Shown here: positions 52,129-61,345 of the stretch, piece by piece
Layout of the letters: each line of letters opens with the position of its first letter
How positions within the stretch are numbered: the stretch's first letter is position 1
DNA from: Algoriphagus sp. A40
GTDB taxonomy: Bacteria > Bacteroidota > Bacteroidia > Cytophagales > Cyclobacteriaceae
Reading direction: 5' to 3'
Length of the DNA stretch: 64,000 nt
Assembly (NCBI RefSeq): GCF_002002735.1
Contig: NZ_MUNY01000061.1
Coordinates: 62,001 to 126,000 of the forward strand
Notes under the pieces: model-generated
Told to the model about the DNA's origin: nothing
Databases searched by the model: none
The model's input: the letters and a program-made list of their open reading frames with translations, nothing else
Made by a program: the position numbers and the translations under genes

Positions 52129-54651
52129 TTATTCAGTTGTTTCTTCAGGTGTTTCGGAAGTTGGATTTTCAATTTCTGGAGAAGTTGGTTCTTCCAACTC
52201 TTCCTCTTTTGAAATCTTTTCAACCGAGGATATTTCATCTCCCTCTCCTACTCTAATCAACTTCACTCCTTGAGTCGCACGACCCATTACTCGTAATTGA
52301 TCCATGGATATTCGGATCGTGATTCCAGACTTGTTGATGATCATCAAATCATCAGAATCAGTCACTTGCTTGATCGCAACCAAAGCACCGGTTTTGTCGG
52401 TGACATTCATTGCTTTCACGCCTTTTCCGCCACGGTTGGTAATTCTGTATTCCTCAAGTTCGGAACGTTTTCCATAACCTTTTTCGGACACTACCAAAAG
52501 TGTTGCGCTTTCCTCTGAGGCACAAACCATGCCAATGACATAATCTTTATCACCATTTAACGTTATGGCTTTTACGCCTGTCGCTGTTCTTCCCATTGGG
52601 CGAACGGCAGTTTCAGGAAAGTGAATTGCTCTTCCTGATTTTGCAGCGATCACAATATGCTGTTTTCCATTGGTCATGTTTACATTCACCAATTGGTCAT
52701 CCTCCCTGATATTCAATGCAATAATACCATTGGAACGTGGGCGGCTGTATTGCTCAAGTGTGGTTTTCTTGATGACACCTTTTTTGGTGATCATGACCAA
52801 GAAGTGATTGTTGAGGTAATCCTGATCTTCCAAACTCTCCACCTGAATGATAGATCTGATTTTATCGTCAGATTCAATATTGATCAGATTTTGGATAGGT
52901 CGGCCTTTTGCTGTTTTTGAACCCTCTGGAATCGCGTAGGTTTTTAGCCAGAAAAGCTTTCCTTTATCTGTGAAAATCAATAGATAATTATGGGTGGATG
53001 CGGTAAAGATGTACTCCGTCCAATCGTCTTCTTTGGTGCTGACACCTCTGGATCCAACTCCACCACGGCCTTGAGTTCGGTATTCTGTCAGTGCGGTACG
53101 CTTCACATATCCCTGATGAGAAACGGTAATTACCACCTCTTCATTAGGAATCATATCCTCGTAGCTGAAATCTTCGGCATTGTGCTCGATCTCAGTACGG
53201 CGGTCATCTGAATACCTGTCCCTCACTTCCTGAAGTTCAGTTTTGATGATTTCCATCCGCTTGTCTTCGTTGGCAAGGATTTCTTTCAATTCCTCGATCA
53301 AGGCCATAATCTCTTTGTATTCCTGGATGATCTTATCGCGCTCCATGCCGGTAAGACGCTGCAATCTCATATCGAGAATCGCACGGGCCTGGATTTCGCT
53401 TAATTCAAATCGCTCCATCAAGCCATTTCGGGCAGATTCAGGATCCGGAGAACTTCTAATCAATGATATCACCTCATCCAAATGGTCCAAAGCAATCAGA
53501 TATCCCTGAAGAATATGTGCTCGCTTTTCAGCCTCCTTCAGTTCGAATTCAGTTCTGCGGACCACGACTTCATGCCTGTGTGCCACATAATGAACAATAA
53601 GATCTTTAAGATTTAATGTATAAGGACGGCCCTTGACAAGTGCTACGTTATTAACTGAGAATGAAGTCTGTAGTGCAGTGTGCTTGTAAAGGTTATTCAA
53701 TACCACGCTGGATATCGCGTCACGCTTGAGTTCGTACACAATCCGCATACCGGATCGGTCAGATTCATCACGAATAGCAGAGATACCTTCTATTTTTTTC
53801 TCGTTGATCAGGGCGGCGGTTTTTTCCACCATGTTCGCCTTGTTGACCATATATGGAATCTCAGTGATGACAATCATCTCCCGGTTTCCACCGTCTTTGA
53901 TCTCCACATTGGCCTTTCCACGGACAACTATTCGGCCTCTACCGGTCTCAAATGCCGCTTTTACCCCATTGTAACCATAGATGATGCCTCCTGTCGGGAA
54001 ATCAGGAGCGATGATAAACTTCATCAGTTCAGCTATGGTAATTTCTCTGTTTTCGATATAGGCTACAATACCATCGATGACTTCACCCAGGTTATGAGGA
54101 GCCATATTTGTGGCCATACCTACGGCGATACCTGAAGCCCCATTCAGTAGCAGTGCAGGTACTTTAGCCGGAAGAACTGTTGGTTCTTTTAGGGAATCGT
54201 CAAAGTTGAATTGGAAATCAACCGTGTCTTTGTTGATATCTACGAGCAATTCTTCAGCAATTCTTTTCAGCCTTGCTTCAGTGTATCGCATCGCAGCAGG
54301 ATTGTCTCCGTCGACTGAGCCAAAGTTACCCTGTCCATCCACCATTGGATATCGCAAGGACCAATCCTGGGCCATCCGAACCATGGTCTCGTATACTGCA
54401 GAGTCACCATGAGGGTGGTATTTTCCCAAAACCTCACCTACGATTCTTGCTGACTTTTTATAAGGCTTGTTGTGTAAAACGCCAAGTTCTTGCATTCCAT
54501 AAAGAATGCGTCTGTGAACTGGCTTAAGTCCGTCTCGGACATCAGGAAGTGCTCTTGAAACAATGACCGACATCGAGTAATCGATGTAGGCACCCCGCAT
54601 TTCCTCCTCAATGTTAATTGGTATGATGTGCTCGTTCTCTCCTTGGGCCAT
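52129..54651 (-). CDS. gyrA: DNA gyrase subunit A
   Basis: The 840-residue DNA-breaking subunit of gyrase, which with GyrB introduces negative supercoils. The catalytic Tyr123 is in AMRYTEARL, the quinolone-determining region [17 protein letters not shown] has Ser84 and Glu88 (E. coli Ser83 and Asp87), and the GyrA-box is QGRGGVG near 540 with the other C-terminal blades following. A Glu/Pro/Thr tail follows the pinwheel. Ser84 is the wild-type, drug-sensitive form. Its own promoter lies upstream and a TPR gene follows. Confidence 0.97.
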   Translation of the reverse strand: MAQGENEHIIPINIEEEMRGAYIDYSMSVIVSRALPDVRDGLKPVHRRILYGMQELGVLHNKPYKKSARIVGEVLGKYHPHGDSAVYETMVRMAQDWSLRYPMVDGQGNFGSVDGDNPAAMRYTEARLKRIAEELLVDINKDTVDFQFNFDDSLKEPTVLPAKVPALLLNGASGIAVGMATNMAPHNLGEVIDGIVAYIENREITIAELMKFIIAPDFPTGGIIYGYNGVKAAFETGRGRIVVRGKANVEIKDGGNREMIVITEIPYMVNKANMVEKTAALINEKKIEGISAIRDESDRSGMRIVYELKRDAISSVVLNNLYKHTALQTSFSVNNVALVKGRPYTLNLKDLIVHYVAHRHEVVVRRTEFELKEAEKRAHILQGYLIALDHLDEVISLIRSSPDPESARNGLMERFELSEIQARAILDMRLQRLTGMERDKIIQEYKEIMALIEELKEILANEDKRMEIIKTELQEVRDRYSDDRRTEIEHNAEDFSYEDMIPNEEVVITVSHQGYVKRTALTEYRTQGRGGVGSRGVSTKEDDWTEYIFTASTHNYLLIFTDKGKLFWLKTYAIPEGSKTAKGRPIQNLINIESDDKIRSIIQVESLEDQDYLNNHFLVMITKKGVIKKTTLEQYSRPRSNGIIALNIREDDQLVNVNMTNGKQHIVIAAKSGRAIHFPETAVRPMGRTATGVKAITLNGDKDYVIGMVCASEESATLLVVSEKGYGKRSELEEYRITNRGGKGVKAMNVTDKTGALVAIKQVTDSDDLMIINKSGITIRISMDQLRVMGRATQGVKLIRVGEGDEISSVEKISKEEELEEPTSPEIENPTSETPEETTE

Positions 54652-54681
54652 ATTGTACTTTTTCGCGCTTCAAATTAAGCT

Positions 54682-54712
54682 GCAAGATAGTAAAAACTGT
54701 AAGGTTACGAAA
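54682..54712 (-). promoter_or_regulatory. Promoter of gyrA
   Basis: TTTC (54709-54712), 19 bases, TATCTTGC (54682-54689) on the minus strand, 30 bases before the ATG. Both elements carry a mismatch. Confidence 0.5.
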
Positions 54713-54746
54713 CCCCTGATTCAAACCTTGTAGCCCATTCAAAGAC

Positions 54747-55766
54747 TCAATACCACTGCCCGATTTTTCGGTTTTGCATATTAAAAATAGAACTGCCCCG
54801 GTATTCAATCCCGTCGTGTAGGTGTTTCATCACCACCCCACAGCCTCCGATTTTACATCTTTTTGTCCCGGGGATTTTGATAGCCAAACCGGCCAGCAAG
54901 CCATAGACATTTTGCTCAATGTTCTGAAATTCAGAAAAGTCAGATGCTGCATAGGTAAACTCTCTAAACTCAGCTCCACCTTTCAAAAACAGCTTGGCGT
55001 ATTCTGAAAAATCATATTCAACCCGCATCGAAACTCCAAAGTAAGGATCCTCGGAGACCGCCAGTCTTGGAACATATGGAATGGATCCTGCATCAAGAGC
55101 CGGATCATAGGCGTTTTTAAGCTTCATTTTCCCAAACTCACCCTCCAAAATAAATCTCCAGGGATAATTTTGTCGTGCTCTTTGGGTGAGTTCGGATTGC
55201 ATATACAGGTTATTGGTACTGTATCTTCTGTATTTCCATCTGAGAAATCCCTGACGGCGCTTGGCGTCGTAGAGCACCAAACCGACGGTTCCGTAGGTTT
55301 TACTGATTTGATAGGTCGAGCCTTCAAATGGGAATTCATAGTCATTTCCTCTCATTGGAGCCAAATTCCCCCATTCCATTCCATACCCTGCACCAATGGT
55401 TAGCAGGTTAAATAAATTGACTCTAACACCTCCATTAATAAGTGGGAAAATCCACTCATTACTCGACAAGGAAAGTGTGTCCTGAAGTGAATAGCTGGAA
55501 CTTTCGAAGTTTTGATATTGGGATATGGGATAAAGTGATGGGTTTGGTGAGTAAAAATTGGTACTCATTTGGTGGTATGCCGCACCAGTGGAAATCTCCA
55601 ACGCAAACATTTCCATCACATTGCGGACTACGTTTCCGACTCCTGATTCACTTTTTGGATTCTTTGCTTTCTCGCTAATCCCAAAAACATCCTCATCCTG
55701 AGCCCAGGAAGGAATTTGTACAAGCATGAAGGCAAAGGCGATGGGGAGAAGATTTCTTTTGGTCAT
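54747..55766 (-). CDS. Outer-membrane protein with C-terminal Cys/His motif
   Basis: A 339-residue exported protein (signal peptide about 1-23, ending PSWAQ). The middle is a beta-rich region with aromatic alternation (GGVRVNLFNLLTIGAGYGMEWG, VEYDFSEYAKLFLKGGAEF), a barrel-like pattern. The last 38 residues are set apart: Cys304-x4-Cys309 followed by MKHLHDG and EYRG, then a GQWY end, which suggests a small metal site or a sorting element. The longer frame from 55850 is rejected because it covers the neighbour's terminator. No known function. Confidence 0.72.
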   Translation of the reverse strand: MTKRNLLPIAFAFMLVQIPSWAQDEDVFGISEKAKNPKSESGVGNVVRNVMEMFALEISTGAAYHQMSTNFYSPNPSLYPISQYQNFESSSYSLQDTLSLSSNEWIFPLINGGVRVNLFNLLTIGAGYGMEWGNLAPMRGNDYEFPFEGSTYQISKTYGTVGLVLYDAKRRQGFLRWKYRRYSTNNLYMQSELTQRARQNYPWRFILEGEFGKMKLKNAYDPALDAGSIPYVPRLAVSEDPYFGVSMRVEYDFSEYAKLFLKGGAEFREFTYAASDFSEFQNIEQNVYGLLAGLAIKIPGTKRCKIGGCGVVMKHLHDGIEYRGSSIFNMQNRKIGQWY

Positions 55767-55799
55767 GGTTTGATAACGAAAATCAGGAACAGTTTGTGT

Positions 55800-55832
55800 G
55801 AAAAAAAAAAAGCCTCTTTTTTTGGGAGGCTT
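55800..55832 (-). terminator. Intrinsic terminator of the acidic secreted gene
   Basis: AAGCCTC (55826-55832 on minus) pairs with 55810-55816 around a nine-base loop, followed by eleven Ts. Confidence 0.88.
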
Positions 55833-55855
55833 CTTCAAATCTTTTGCCAATCGGT

Positions 55856-56359
55856 TTATTCACCAGACTTTATCTTTCCGTCGTCGTCTTTATCTTTCAT
55901 TTCAGCCACCAGTTGATCCAGTTTTTCTTTCATCGCCGGATCCTCTTTGATTGCTCCGTTTACTTTATTGTAAGTGGCGACACCAAGTACCTTATCGTCT
56001 TTGATCAATTCAGTTTTGTATTCAACAACTGATTCCTGAAGAGAATCCTGAAAATCCTTGATTGCTTTATAGGCAGTTCTTTCTTCATCTGTCAACTTAA
56101 TCACAGCCTCTTTTGCAGCATCTCCCCAGGCCACCTTGATCTCGTTGTACCTTGCTCCACCTTCGATGACCTCGTTGTTGAGAATCATATCCTTTAACTC
56201 TCCGGTTTTTTTCTCCACAAATTCTGATGTCATCACTTCAACGGTTGCGAACTTCTTAAGATCTTCCTCCGTAACCTCTTCTTCCACAGCAGCTTCCTGT
56301 GAAAATGCTGCCAAGTTCAATCCTCCAAAAAGGAACAAAAACATCCAAATCTTTCTCAT
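55856..56359 (-). CDS. Secreted acidic helical protein (DUF4168-like)
   Basis: A 167-residue exported protein with a signal peptide (about 1-20, ending AAFSQ), then an acidic helical chain (TEEDLKKFATVEVMTSEFVEKKTGELKDMI, LTDEERTAYKAIKDFQDSLQESV, KEDPAMKEKLDQLVAEMKDKDDDGKIKSGE) that resembles the DUF4168 family of small periplasmic proteins with no known function. No Cys is present. A single gene with its own terminator. Confidence 0.7.
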   Translation of the reverse strand: MRKIWMFLFLFGGLNLAAFSQEAAVEEEVTEEDLKKFATVEVMTSEFVEKKTGELKDMILNNEVIEGGARYNEIKVAWGDAAKEAVIKLTDEERTAYKAIKDFQDSLQESVVEYKTELIKDDKVLGVATYNKVNGAIKEDPAMKEKLDQLVAEMKDKDDDGKIKSGE

Positions 56360-56424
56360 ACTTGTATTGGTTTTAAATGGTTAATTCTACAATAAAAAAG
56401 GGTTGGAAACCAAATCCAAGCAGA

Positions 56425-56459
56425 AAAAGGCCCGTTTAAGATATTTTATGATAAACGGC
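56425..56459 (-). terminator. Probable terminator of rpe
   Basis: CCGTTTA (56453-56459 on minus) pairs with 56433-56439 around a 13-base loop, then a short T run. Moderately strong. Confidence 0.6.
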
Positions 56460-56480
56460 TTAAGAAAAAATTGAAAAGGC

Positions 56481-57131
56481 TCAAATTAACTTCAAACCGG
56501 CAATAGTTGCTTTAGGATCAGGGGAATGGAACACAAAACTTCCCGCTACCAACACATCTGCCCCTGCGGCAATCAGCTTTGGGGCATTTTCCAAATTCAC
56601 TCCTCCATCAATCTCAATCATAGCCTGAGAGCCCTTTCTTAGTATCAGCTCCTTGAGTCTTTCCACTTTGGAAAAGGTGTTTTCTATAAACTTTTGGCCA
56701 CCAAAACCAGGATTGACGGACATCAAACATACCAAATCAACCTCCGATATGATTTCCTCCAAAAGGTTCACAGAGGTGTGTGGATTGATGGCCACTCCGG
56801 CCTTGGCTCCCAATTTATGGATTGCCTGAAGCGTGCGATGCAAATGAGCACAGGCTTCGTAATGCACCGAAATGATCTCAGCTCCTGCCCTCCTAAACGA
56901 TTCTAGGTAAGCATCCGGATTTACAATCATCAAATGCACATCCAAGGGCTTTTTTGCATGTTTATGGATGGCTTCTGTGACCGGAATACCAAAGGAAATA
57001 TTGGGTACAAAAACTCCGTCCATAATATCCACATGGATGTAATCGGCCTTGGAGCCGTTAAGCATTTCTACTTCTTTTTGGAGATTGGCAAAATCGGCGG
57101 CGAGTATTGAGGGGGCAATCAAAGGAAACAT
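56481..57131 (-). CDS. rpe: Ribulose-phosphate 3-epimerase
   Basis: A 216-residue TIM-barrel metal enzyme that interconverts ribulose 5-phosphate and xylulose 5-phosphate in the pentose phosphate pathway. Catalytic and metal residues are visible in family order: HVDIMDGVFVPNIS with the metal His and Asp, HLMI, a GFGGQKF phosphate-binding loop and IEIDGGVN, which holds the second catalytic Asp. Length is normal for the family. It is the only central-carbon gene in the 49.6-59.5 kb stretch and seems to be transcribed alone. Confidence 0.96.
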   Translation of the reverse strand: MFPLIAPSILAADFANLQKEVEMLNGSKADYIHVDIMDGVFVPNISFGIPVTEAIHKHAKKPLDVHLMIVNPDAYLESFRRAGAEIISVHYEACAHLHRTLQAIHKLGAKAGVAINPHTSVNLLEEIISEVDLVCLMSVNPGFGGQKFIENTFSKVERLKELILRKGSQAMIEIDGGVNLENAPKLIAAGADVLVAGSFVFHSPDPKATIAGLKLI

Positions 57132-57186
57132 GGCAATTACTTAAGCTTTACAAATCAAGTGAAATTCTTCTCTGTGCCAAAATCTC

Positions 57187-58854
57187 CTATTGTCTCAAAA
57201 GTTTGGTTTGTTTGACCAAAGCTCCTTCTCGCATCTGAATCAGATAAAGTCCCGGTTTGATGCCTTCCAATTGGACCTTGTATGGGGATTTTGGATCGTT
57301 ACGGGTCAATTCCAATTGAATCAGAGTTCTTCCGGTCATTTCGATCAGCTCAAAGCTGCTTTTTAGACCGATACCAAAACGAATGGAAATTTCATTTTCG
57401 ACCAATGGATTGGGGTAAACCTTCCAGTCAAGGTTTTCATTTTCCTCCACAGCCAGGATTTCTCCGTAAAGCGCATCAAAAAAGTTTGGGACACCATATC
57501 CCAGGAGGTTGTCGGGAGATTCATATTGGGTTGCACTCCGGATGAGTGCTTCGATCAACTCATCCTTGGTCCAATCAGGCCTTGCCTCCCAAAGTCCTGC
57601 CGCCAAAGCTGATATCTGAGGCGCTGAAAAAGAAGTACCGTTGGAAGATCCCACAGCTCCGTTGGATCTGATCAAAACCGGATTATCACCGAATGCGGCC
57701 AGTTCTGGCTTAAACCTGCCGTCGCCGGTTGGACCTCGAGAACTGAACCCGGAAACTCCTCCAGCTGTAGTAACCGAGCCGATGGAAATAATTCCCTTGG
57801 CATCTGCAGGTGCCACCAAACTGGAAACTCCTCTGGAACCATAATTCCCGACACTGTTTACGACTAAAATCCCTTTTTCCGCAGCTATTGTAGCTCCTTT
57901 TGTAATGGTTCCAGTTTCACCATTCAGATCTTCAATGGTATAATTCATAGCTGGATCATCAAAATCCCAATAACCGACTGAACTATTGATAATGTCCACT
58001 CCAAGGCTGTCTGCATATTCGGCCGCCCTGACCCAGTTGAATTCTTCGATTCGATATTCTGTAGCCACTTCCTCAGTCAGAACCAAAATGTAATCTGAGT
58101 CGTAAGCGCCTGAAACCAGTTTTCCGGGTTCATTTGCCGCGATTAGCGAAAGAACATTTGTCCCGTGCTGATTATCCATAAATACTTCCGTATTCCAGGG
58201 TCTTACAAAATCCCGCTGTCCCACGATTTGCTTGTTGCTCACCAGGTGTGATAGGGCCGAAGCGGTATTTGTCCCTGGGAATCCTGCATCAAAAACCGCA
58301 ACAGTGACCCCATCTCCGGTATAGCCTTCCTCATGCATTTTGTCGATACCGATCAGCTGATTTTGAAAATCATAAGAGTTGGCGGAAATGGCAAGCTCGC
58401 GGGTGTTCAGCTTGGGTTCATTGCAGTTAGTTGCCAAAGTGACCGAAGCAAATACCTTATACCTCATTCTGGCATTTGGCATCGCAAGGAAATCATGGGC
58501 CACGAGTTCCACTTTTTGGACAAAAGGAAGGGCCTCCATTTGTTCTGCACCTTTCTGGTCAGTGACCAAAACAGCAGCATTCATCCATTTGCTGGAATAG
58601 AGAACATATTTGGAAATGGGTGCAACTTGCTCCAAATATTTCGCAGAAACCGGCAGGTCCAAACTATCAGCCTGGATTCCTTCTCTAGTTCTTCTATCGA
58701 TTGCTTTTTGGGTTAAAAATTCCTGAGGCTTGGAAAGCGTCAAAGCAGATTGGGGTTTGTATTTGAAATAAACCGCATAGCGATCCTGAGCTTGGACCGT
58801 AAATCCAGCTACCAGAAACACCAAAAACCCCAAGCAAAATTTAATTCCTCCCAT
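57187..58854 (-). CDS. T9SS-sorted S8 subtilisin-family protease
   Basis: A 555-residue secreted serine protease. The signal peptide ends near VQAQ (residue 23). The catalytic triad is Asp189 (AVFDAGFPGT), His230 (NQHGTNV) and Ser408 (SNGTSFSAP), with the N oxyanion helper near NSVGNYGS. The last 75 residues form a type A T9SS sorting domain (WKVYPNP, then GLYLIQM and VKQTKLLRQ), so the enzyme goes to the cell surface or outside through the type IX system. Starts 14 bases before the lipoprotein gene ends, so the two are co-transcribed and coupled. Confidence 0.93.
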   Translation of the reverse strand: MGGIKFCLGFLVFLVAGFTVQAQDRYAVYFKYKPQSALTLSKPQEFLTQKAIDRRTREGIQADSLDLPVSAKYLEQVAPISKYVLYSSKWMNAAVLVTDQKGAEQMEALPFVQKVELVAHDFLAMPNARMRYKVFASVTLATNCNEPKLNTRELAISANSYDFQNQLIGIDKMHEEGYTGDGVTVAVFDAGFPGTNTASALSHLVSNKQIVGQRDFVRPWNTEVFMDNQHGTNVLSLIAANEPGKLVSGAYDSDYILVLTEEVATEYRIEEFNWVRAAEYADSLGVDIINSSVGYWDFDDPAMNYTIEDLNGETGTITKGATIAAEKGILVVNSVGNYGSRGVSSLVAPADAKGIISIGSVTTAGGVSGFSSRGPTGDGRFKPELAAFGDNPVLIRSNGAVGSSNGTSFSAPQISALAAGLWEARPDWTKDELIEALIRSATQYESPDNLLGYGVPNFFDALYGEILAVEENENLDWKVYPNPLVENEISIRFGIGLKSSFELIEMTGRTLIQLELTRNDPKSPYKVQLEGIKPGLYLIQMREGALVKQTKLLRQ

Positions 58855-59530
58855 AGTCCACCAATTTCAAATGAGTCTTGCTGCCACCATTGATTAACAG
58901 ATCGCCCAAGCAATCGTTCCGGGAACAATAGGTCAAAACTTCGTCATATTTTTCCAAAAGACCCACTTCCTCCCCAAACACTTCATACCGTATGTCGCGG
59001 ATGGTTATTTTATCGTCCAGATTTTCCTGGGAAACTCTCACAGCAGAAATATCTTCAAATCCAGGAGTTTGGGATTGACCGGAAAATTCGATTTCAAAAT
59101 CGTCATCTCCTTCGGACTGGTAGGATTTTCCGTTCCAAATTCTTCCAACCTGAGGTGGAAAAACCAAAGCAGCAAGCGGCAAATTGTTGGTCGTTCTGAG
59201 CAACAGCCTGTCCCGATAAATGAGGGTATATTCCAATTCGAAACTCCAGTCTGTCCGATCCGATGATTTGGTCCTTTCCACAATATAGGTCACTTCATTT
59301 TCAGCATTCAGATAAGAACTTCTGACTAAATCTTTGTAAAAATAATGAAAGGTTTCAGCATCATTTTCGCCGAAATAAATTGTCTCATCCACTTCGTATA
59401 TCCAAAATAGCCCAATGCCCAAGGGTTGAAATTCCTGCTGCAAATCAAGCTCAGGTGATTCAGTCTTTTCTTCACAAGCTGTAAAAAGAAAGCTAAGTAC
59501 CATCAAGAGCAATGGAAGCCGTTTTTGCAT
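58841..59530 (-). CDS. Hypothetical lipoprotein coupled to the subtilase
   Basis: A 229-residue lipoprotein (lipobox LFTAC, Cys19) of unknown family. The mature part is beta-rich with paired aromatic strands (GIGLFWIYEVDETIYFG, YIVERTKSSDRTDW, ISAVRVSQENLDDKI) and two Cys near the end (YCSRNDCLGD) that could be a disulfide. It overlaps the subtilase gene by 14 bases, and precedes it, so it may be its inhibitor, chaperone or partner. That is an inference from gene order alone. Confidence 0.72.
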   Translation of the reverse strand: MQKRLPLLLMVLSFLFTACEEKTESPELDLQQEFQPLGIGLFWIYEVDETIYFGENDAETFHYFYKDLVRSSYLNAENEVTYIVERTKSSDRTDWSFELEYTLIYRDRLLLRTTNNLPLAALVFPPQVGRIWNGKSYQSEGDDDFEIEFSGQSQTPGFEDISAVRVSQENLDDKITIRDIRYEVFGEEVGLLEKYDEVLTYCSRNDCLGDLLINGGSKTHLKLVDYGRN

Positions 59531-59662
59531 ACCTAATATTTATTCTTAAAAATACATTCATTTTTCGGCTGCGTGGAAGGATTAGAGTTTTTTTTGATGC
59601 AGGTCAATTACTTTTCCGGGAAAAAAGGCCTGCTTACCTTAGCGCCCAATTCAATTTCTACC

Positions 59663-60283
59663 ATGGCACTTAAGACTTTTGTCAAATTAAACAGTATTTC
59701 CAATCTCACCGAGGCCAGATATGGAGCGGGGATGTATGTCAACCTTTTGGGGTTTAATCTGAATGATCCTTCCGGAAAAATCATCGATCCGGAACTGTTC
59801 AAAGAAATCACCGGATGGGTATCCGGAGTGGAGTTTGTTGGGGAATTCACCTTTAATTCTAAGCCGAATCTTCTGGAAATTCTCAAAGATTACCCGGCTA
59901 TCACATGGATTGAATATGATCAAATCGAGGAATTAAAATCCCTAGTAGGCAAAGGCTATTCCCTGATTTTTAAGGCGGACCTCGGAGGAATTCTTCACCT
60001 CGAACCCGAAGTCGCCCAAATTCTCAGCAAACAAGGGATCATTTTACATTTGACCTCTAAAAATGACCAACTATCCCAAGATCAACTTGCTGCAGTTAAA
60101 AAACTTGCCACAAACTGCAAGGTAATCCTTGGATCAGGCATCAATTCAAACAATGTAATGGACTTGGTCGAAACTTGTGAGATTTTTGGAATTTCCCTGA
60201 GCGGAGGGGAAGAAACCAAGCCCGGACTGAAAGATTTGGACCAGTTGGCCGATATCCTTGAAATACTTGAAACTGAGGAATAA
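59663..60283 (+). CDS. TrpF-fold protein lacking catalytic residues
   Basis: A 206-residue TIM-barrel protein of the phosphoribosylanthranilate isomerase (TrpF) family. The last third matches TrpF well: ILGSGINSNNVMDL and ISLSGGEETKPGLKDLDQL correspond to the phosphate-binding end. At the first strand where TrpF reads KICG with the catalytic Cys, the text is KLNS; and the second catalytic Asp loop is missing. No other trp gene is near. It therefore is unlikely to be the biosynthetic isomerase and may bind a phosphate ligand. The longer frame from 59573 is rejected as it lacks family similarity. Confidence 0.75.
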   Translation: MALKTFVKLNSISNLTEARYGAGMYVNLLGFNLNDPSGKIIDPELFKEITGWVSGVEFVGEFTFNSKPNLLEILKDYPAITWIEYDQIEELKSLVGKGYSLIFKADLGGILHLEPEVAQILSKQGIILHLTSKNDQLSQDQLAAVKKLATNCKVILGSGINSNNVMDLVETCEIFGISLSGGEETKPGLKDLDQLADILEILETEE

Positions 60284-60287
60284 AAGA

Positions 60288-60319
60288 AACCCCGACCGAA
60301 ATTGGCCGGGGTTGTTTTG
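60288..60319 (+). terminator. Intrinsic terminator of the TrpF-like gene
   Basis: AACCCCG (60288-60294) pairs with CGGGGTT (60307-60313), with an extra CC/GG pair inside, then a T-rich tail. It can also end the convergent aldo/keto reductase transcript. Confidence 0.75.
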
Positions 60320-61270
60320 TTAACTATCCCACAAGTCTGTCAACTTATAGGGACTCTGAGTACCGGTGAAAAATTTCCCATCTACAAAACGATGTGAAAT
60401 TCCGGTTGCTGCCAGAGCATCCATATCCTGCACATCCAAATTCAGATCTGCGGATTTTAAGTTTTCGATGATCCGACCTTGATTCGCAGATTTGGGAATA
60501 ACGGCAATTCCTCTGGCAATCGACCAAGCAATCAAAACCTGACCAATCGTCGCAGAATGTTTTTTAGCAATAGAGCTAACCACAACATTTTCAAGTAGCG
60601 ATGGATCGTTTTTATGTTTCTCACTTCGAGAATCCGGTGAACCCAGTGGTGAATAGGCTGTCATCAAAATCCCATTTTCGGAGCAAAATTTCACCAATTC
60701 TGCCTGTTGCAAAAATGGATGCATTTCGACCTGATTCATTTCAGGACCTTCTCCCCCCAACCCCAAAAGCTCTTTCAATTTGGGTTGGTTGAAGTTGGAT
60801 ACTCCAATATGCTTGGTCGATCCGCTGGCTTTTTGTTCCTGCATAGCTTCCCAAGTTTGAGTCAATGGCACATCCTGGTAGGTGTAATATTCTTCCCTGT
60901 GAGTGGCAAAACCAATTCCCGGTTTGAATGCAATCGGCCAATGCACCAAATACAAGTCCAAATAATCCAGGCGAAGGTCGCCCAAAGATTTTTCAAGGGC
61001 AGGCTTGACATCCTCGTGTCTGTGGCTGTCATTCCAAAGCTTTGAAGTCACGAAAAGGTCCTTTCGCTTGACCAATCCATCTCCCATTGCATCTGCAATT
61101 CCCTGACCGACTTCCCGCTCATTTTGGTAAATAGCAGCACAGTCAATATGCCGATAACCAGCCTCAATTGCCCAATAGACCGCCTGCCTCACCTCTCCGG
61201 GTTTACTTTTCCAAGTTCCTAAACCCAAGATGGGTACCTTATCTCCGTTCTTAAATTCCAGATTTTTCAT
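60320..61270 (-). CDS. Aldo/keto reductase
   Basis: A 316-residue NADPH-dependent TIM-barrel enzyme of the AKR superfamily. The catalytic tetrad is present: Asp43, Tyr48, Lys77 and His110 (HIDCAAIYQNE, VTSKLWN, LVHWP). IPKSANQGRIIENL is the NADP-binding C-terminal loop. The long form (over 310 residues) is closer to the aldose-reductase-like class than to the shorter bacterial 2,5-diketogluconate reductases. Substrate is not known. It appears to be a single gene; its stop follows the terminator hairpin. Confidence 0.95.
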   Translation of the reverse strand: MKNLEFKNGDKVPILGLGTWKSKPGEVRQAVYWAIEAGYRHIDCAAIYQNEREVGQGIADAMGDGLVKRKDLFVTSKLWNDSHRHEDVKPALEKSLGDLRLDYLDLYLVHWPIAFKPGIGFATHREEYYTYQDVPLTQTWEAMQEQKASGSTKHIGVSNFNQPKLKELLGLGGEGPEMNQVEMHPFLQQAELVKFCSENGILMTAYSPLGSPDSRSEKHKNDPSLLENVVVSSIAKKHSATIGQVLIAWSIARGIAVIPKSANQGRIIENLKSADLNLDVQDMDALAATGISHRFVDGKFFTGTQSPYKLTDLWDS

Positions 61271-61345
61271 GGTGTAGTTTTTACTGATTTCTCTAAAATA
61301 GTTGGGTTAAAACTTTATCCTAAAATGAATTTCATCTTTATAAAT

